Assembly (NCBI GenBank): GCA_009873655.1
Contig: WAIB01000001.1
Location: 66,237 to 119,665, forward strand
DNA length: 53,429 bases
Reading direction: 5' to 3'
DNA from: Nitrospinota bacterium
GTDB taxonomy: Bacteria; Nitrospinota; Nitrospinia; Nitrospinales; VA-1
Shown here: one piece after another, positions 50,089 through 53,429 of the stretch
Layout: each line of letters begins with the position of its first letter
Position numbering within the stretch: position 1 is the stretch's first letter
The notes under the pieces: generated by a model
Database searches by the model: none
Told to the model about the DNA's origin: nothing
What the model saw: only the letters and a program-made list of their open reading frames with translations
Translations under genes and position numbers: made by a program

Positions 50089-52494
50089 ATGGATGATATT
50101 GAAGGACTGGTTCCATTATCAGAAGGAGAAGATCTTCCCGTCGCTCCGGAACGACCGGAAGAATCATTGGATTGGGTGATCGAAACTTACCGCAAGCACC
50201 AGTTGAACAGGGTGACCGAGTGGTTAAACGAAAACCTTGGAAAGGGCAGAGGAAAAAAAACCCTCATTCCGCGAATTTTGCTAGACGTTAATCCGATTGA
50301 TCACAGGCAAAGTTTGCTTGAAGTGGTCTTCCCCGCACCTCGGCGCATCAATGAAAAACTGCTCGATGTGAATAGATTGAAATTTATGCTGGATGCAGAC
50401 TCGGGAATGGGTAAAACCACTTTCCTCATGCATTATCTTGAAGAGCTTCTGGATGAACCTTCCCACTCGATTTATTCCCTGCCTGTCTACTTCCATTTGG
50501 GAAACGTTCCTGAAGGGGGAGGGTTTCAGCAATTCCGCGAAACCGTAAATCAGGAAATTATTGAAGTGATACTCCTTGAAAAAGAAGAGAACCCCGATTT
50601 GATTCTGGATGAAGAATTGCTGCAGGGAACCCTCAACTCCATTTTTGGGTACAGCAAATTCATGTTTTTGCTTGATGGTTTTGACCAGCTTCATCCCCAG
50701 GACAGGTTCCGGTTTTTTGTTGATTCTTTTTTAGAAGACAATGCCTTCCGCAGCAATTTTGTATTGCTGGCAAGCCGAAAATTTGAGTTTGGTTCTTTAG
50801 CCACCGATGCCGTGGTCAAACGGGGTGAAAGCACCGCCTTTCAAATGACGTTTCAGCCCCTTTCATCAGAGGAAACCAGCGTTTACCTGGCCGACGCGGC
50901 AAAAAATAATGTCATCAAAGAGCTTGCGGCCTATACCCCGGAACTTTTGGTAACCCCTGTTTTGCTGAAGATGATTCGCGGACTCTCTGAAAACGAACAA
51001 CTGGAAGGGTTGAGTAACAGGGCCGAAATTTATGAGCAATGGTTCAAACATTTAATATTGCTTGTAGATCCGAAAGAGGAAAACGAAGTTTTGGAGAACG
51101 GCATGAATCAGCTTGCTGAAATTTCGTTTCAGCAAATGCTGGATGGAAAAATTCAACGCTATCAGAAGGAAGAGCCCGGCTACGAAAAATCTCATATCGA
51201 CAAGGAAAAATTTGATCGGGTCATTCAGGAAAATGAAATCGCCCCCAGATGGAAAGGGATCATCCAGCAAACACCGCGCAGGTGGGAGTTTTGCCATCCT
51301 TCCTTCCAGGAGTTTCTGGCCGCAAGGCACATTGCGAAAATCGCTGATTGGAAAAAAATAGTGAGGGAAAATTGTGGAAACGAAAAATGGCACGAGGCTT
51401 TTAAAATTTTAGCGGGTTTCGTTTCGGGAAAAGAGCTGTTCGATATTTTTATTGAAGAGGGAGCGGTTATGTTGGCGGGGAACTCCCTCGCAGAGGTAAA
51501 GGAACTTCCCGAAGGACAAAGCCTGTTGATTCGCCAGTTATTAAAGTATCAATGCCATGAATCTCTCCCGCAATTCAAACCCTGTCGGCTGGTTCGCGTT
51601 GATGATGTGTGGAAAACAAATGAAGAGGATTATCTGCATGCCTTGTTGAACAGATTGTTGATGCGTGAACATCGCGACAGCAGAATATTGTTCAGTGTTT
51701 TTGAGCTTGTTCTGAAAAAGGAAGGGTTAAACATCCATGAATTGCTGGATTCTTTCGACTTAGAGCCGATTAGAAAACTCGAAAGGTTTCAGGAATTTTT
51801 CAGTGAATCAAAGGATGGAGGCCAGGTGGCTCTTTCCAGGATTAAAAAATTTGGAGAAATGGTAACCGTTCCAAAAGGAAAATTTATATATCAGGAAGAA
51901 GAGGATGAAGAGGACAAGGTAAATTTAGAAGAATTTTCGATCATGAAATTTCCTGTTACCAATGCCCTGTACATGGAATTCGATCCACAGCATAAATCCC
52001 GTTACCCATTATATTCGTGGGAGGAGGATCAACCCGTAATAGGAATTAACTATTATGAGGCCGTTATTTTTTCCCTTTGGCTGGGGCTCCGGTTGCCGAC
52101 CGAAAAGGAATGGGAAAAAGCGGCAAGAGGAACCGACGGCAGGATTTACCCCTGGGGAGAAGCCATGGGATATGAAAAGGGTTTTGCCAATACATGTGAT
52201 TTTATGGAATGTAAAACCAACCCGGTTACCGAGATGGAACCGGGAATGTCGCCCTATGGGTGTTTTGATATGGCGGGAAACGTATGGGAATGGTGCATGC
52301 AGTGGAATTCCTCCAAACATTCAACTCAACGGATTGTCAGGGGGGGATCCTGGATGAATTATCTTGTGCATGCGAAGTGTATTTTCAGGAACTCTTTTGA
52401 TCCGGCTGAAAGGTACCTGGCTGTGGGCCTGCGATGTGTTTCAGGTCCCCGTTTTACGGAAATCGAGGAAGAAGATATGGATGAGGATGAATAA
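50089..52494 (+). CDS. NACHT (STAND) NTPase with C-terminal CLec/FGE-sulfatase domain
   Basis: An 801-residue soluble protein from the ATG at 50089. N-terminal 100 residues: no recognised effector domain. NACHT module: Walker A ADSGMGKTTFL (about 102-112), Walker B FMFLLDGFDQL (about 191-201), sensor region LLASRKF. Helical regulatory region to about 580, including the NACHT-typical FCHPSFQEFLAARHIA. From about 590 a CLec/FGE-sulfatase fold: VPKGKFI, MKFPVTNALYM, LRLPTEKEWEKAARGTDGR, YPWGEAMG, FDMAGNVWEW, IVRGGSWMNY. The first FGE Cys after RGGS is replaced. STAND proteins act as ligand-triggered switches in defence or signalling; a role of this kind is inferred, not shown. Confidence 0.88.
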   Translation: MDDIEGLVPLSEGEDLPVAPERPEESLDWVIETYRKHQLNRVTEWLNENLGKGRGKKTLIPRILLDVNPIDHRQSLLEVVFPAPRRINEKLLDVNRLKFMLDADSGMGKTTFLMHYLEELLDEPSHSIYSLPVYFHLGNVPEGGGFQQFRETVNQEIIEVILLEKEENPDLILDEELLQGTLNSIFGYSKFMFLLDGFDQLHPQDRFRFFVDSFLEDNAFRSNFVLLASRKFEFGSLATDAVVKRGESTAFQMTFQPLSSEETSVYLADAAKNNVIKELAAYTPELLVTPVLLKMIRGLSENEQLEGLSNRAEIYEQWFKHLILLVDPKEENEVLENGMNQLAEISFQQMLDGKIQRYQKEEPGYEKSHIDKEKFDRVIQENEIAPRWKGIIQQTPRRWEFCHPSFQEFLAARHIAKIADWKKIVRENCGNEKWHEAFKILAGFVSGKELFDIFIEEGAVMLAGNSLAEVKELPEGQSLLIRQLLKYQCHESLPQFKPCRLVRVDDVWKTNEEDYLHALLNRLLMREHRDSRILFSVFELVLKKEGLNIHELLDSFDLEPIRKLERFQEFFSESKDGGQVALSRIKKFGEMVTVPKGKFIYQEEEDEEDKVNLEEFSIMKFPVTNALYMEFDPQHKSRYPLYSWEEDQPVIGINYYEAVIFSLWLGLRLPTEKEWEKAARGTDGRIYPWGEAMGYEKGFANTCDFMECKTNPVTEMEPGMSPYGCFDMAGNVWEWCMQWNSSKHSTQRIVRGGSWMNYLVHAKCIFRNSFDPAERYLAVGLRCVSGPRFTEIEEEDMDEDE

Positions 52495-52711
52495 GAATAC
52501 CCTGGATTCAGCGAATAAGCTTTATTTCCAAAGGGATATTTAAAACTATTTTATATTCAATAAGTTAATTGATAGAATAGTTCAAAAAATCCAGTTGGAA
52601 ACCAAAAGTAAATTATTGGCAGGCAATTTGAAGTTTTTTTTGCAAAAATAGGTTAAAATTGGCATTTTTCACTTAAGGGCATGATTTTCCGAAAAATTTG
52701 AGATTTTACTT

Positions 52712-53429
52712 ATGAACAAACACGCGAAGAAATTTCTCAGTATTGACGATGACAGGACTTTGCAGATGATCGTCAAACAGATTTTGAGTAAATCGTTTGG
52801 CCCCCAGGTGCTCGAAGTTTTTCAGGTAGGTACCGGAGAAGAAGGGTTGAAAATGATGCGCGAAATTCAACCCGATATTATTCTTTGCGATATCCATATG
52901 CCGGGGATGAGCGGTTTTGAAGTTTGTCAAAAGGTGAGGGAATTGAAACTGCGATCTGCCGTAATCCTCATGTCCGCTTATGATTCTGAGCAGGACAATG
53001 CAATCAAAGCCAGTGAAACAGGTGCCGACGCATATCTATCCAAACCATTAAAAAAAGGCGAATTGCTGTTTGTTGTTAATTTTGTCATGCGCGTCGCCCA
53101 TTTAAACGATGCCGTTTTCGCAAAAAATAAGCAGTTGGAAGCCTCTTTGGATCAATTGAAGCAATTTCACCAGAAACTGGCGGCCTTGAATGAGGAACTT
53201 CGAAATGACAAAAGGCGTCTGGGCGCCAGCCTGAAAGAAATGACAGAATTGAACGATCAGCTGGAAAGTAAAAACCAGCAGATTTCTTCCATGGTGGACG
53301 AACTGGCCAGCCGTTTTGACTCCACAGAAGGGTTGCTCGCGACCATCATCGAGTTGCACCAGACCGAACACCGCGGGCATTCGGAAAGGGTTACTGAGAT
53401 TGCCATATATATTGCGGAAAAACTGGGCC
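52712..53429 (+). CDS. Response regulator with coiled coil and start of an HD-GYP-like domain (3' end outside window)
   Basis: Residues 1-125 are a receiver domain: acidic pocket LSIDDDRT, phospho-accepting Asp in IILCDIHMPGMSG, switch Ser in LMSAYD and Lys in LSKPL. A coiled coil (KNKQLEASLDQLKQF ... LNDQLESKNQQ) follows. The visible end, HQTEHRGHSERVTEIAIYIA, matches the start of an HD-GYP domain, a c-di-GMP phosphodiesterase in known members. The frame is open to the window end. It lies about 220 bases after the NACHT gene with an intervening AT-rich stretch, so co-transcription is uncertain. A histidine kinase is not in the window. Confidence 0.85.
   Translation, partial: MNKHAKKFLSIDDDRTLQMIVKQILSKSFGPQVLEVFQVGTGEEGLKMMREIQPDIILCDIHMPGMSGFEVCQKVRELKLRSAVILMSAYDSEQDNAIKASETGADAYLSKPLKKGELLFVVNFVMRVAHLNDAVFAKNKQLEASLDQLKQFHQKLAALNEELRNDKRRLGASLKEMTELNDQLESKNQQISSMVDELASRFDSTEGLLATIIELHQTEHRGHSERVTEIAIYIAEKLG

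Overview
The window reads as an ordinary chromosome segment of a free-living Gram-negative bacterium of moderate to low GC. The supporting genes are a lipid A acyltransferase, an RND/MMPL exporter, lipoproteins with lipoboxes, periplasmic multihaem c-type cytochromes and a FimV/HubP-like envelope protein. Many genes encode Sel1, TPR, LRR and CLec/FGE-sulfatase folds. That mix recalls Nitrospinota-like or other deep-branching marine lineages, but nothing here settles the taxonomy and this is a low-confidence guess. I saw no tRNA, rRNA or CRISPR array.

Layout. 1-5.6 kb: end of an MFS transporter, def with a small coupled gene, HU with its own promoter and terminator, then a FimV/HubP-like protein, a dihaem lipoprotein cytochrome and a lytic transglycosylase. 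5.9-9.4 kb: a very acidic FliL-like membrane protein and the rplU-rpmA-obg operon with a consensus promoter. 9.4-19.7 kb: methyltransferases, an AlkA-type glycosylase, aroK, three RI-type leucine-rich-repeat proteins, a CX7C Sel1 protein, a TusA-like protein lacking the catalytic Cys, coaX, a trihaem cytochrome and small lipoproteins. 19.9-28 kb: an RND/MMPL exporter, a decayed patch with a malic-enzyme tail and a methyltransferase with a damaged 5' end, a cold-shock protein, a flippase-like protein, a CBS protein next to a CNT nucleoside transporter, and a family-3 solute-binding lipoprotein. 28.2-36.5 kb: a glycogen module (glgP facing malQ, a GH57/DUF3536 enzyme and glgB). 36.5-40 kb: TPR and Sel1 proteins, then a 1.2-kb IS3-family element inserted at a fragment of another transposase. 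40-42.6 kb: zf-TFIIB protein, lpxL-like gene, acpS and tsaC, with a truncated purE tail upstream of tsaC. 42.7-53.4 kb: an accessory-looking region with a 1078-aa coiled-coil protein ending in a CLec/FGE-sulfatase domain, an MFS transporter, a TPR protein, cinA, a zinc-ribbon membrane protein, a rhomboid protease, an 801-aa NACHT NTPase that also ends in a CLec/FGE-sulfatase domain, and a response regulator cut by the window end.

The most unusual part is the last 11 kb. Two otherwise unrelated large proteins, one a filament-like coiled coil and one a STAND/NACHT NTPase, carry the same kind of C-terminal CLec/FGE-sulfatase domain. In both, the residues needed for true formylglycine-generating activity appear absent, so the domain looks like a recognition module. 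A purE remnant marks a deletion or insertion scar at the edge of this region. I infer a conflict, sensing or signalling role for the NACHT protein; the sequence does not prove it.
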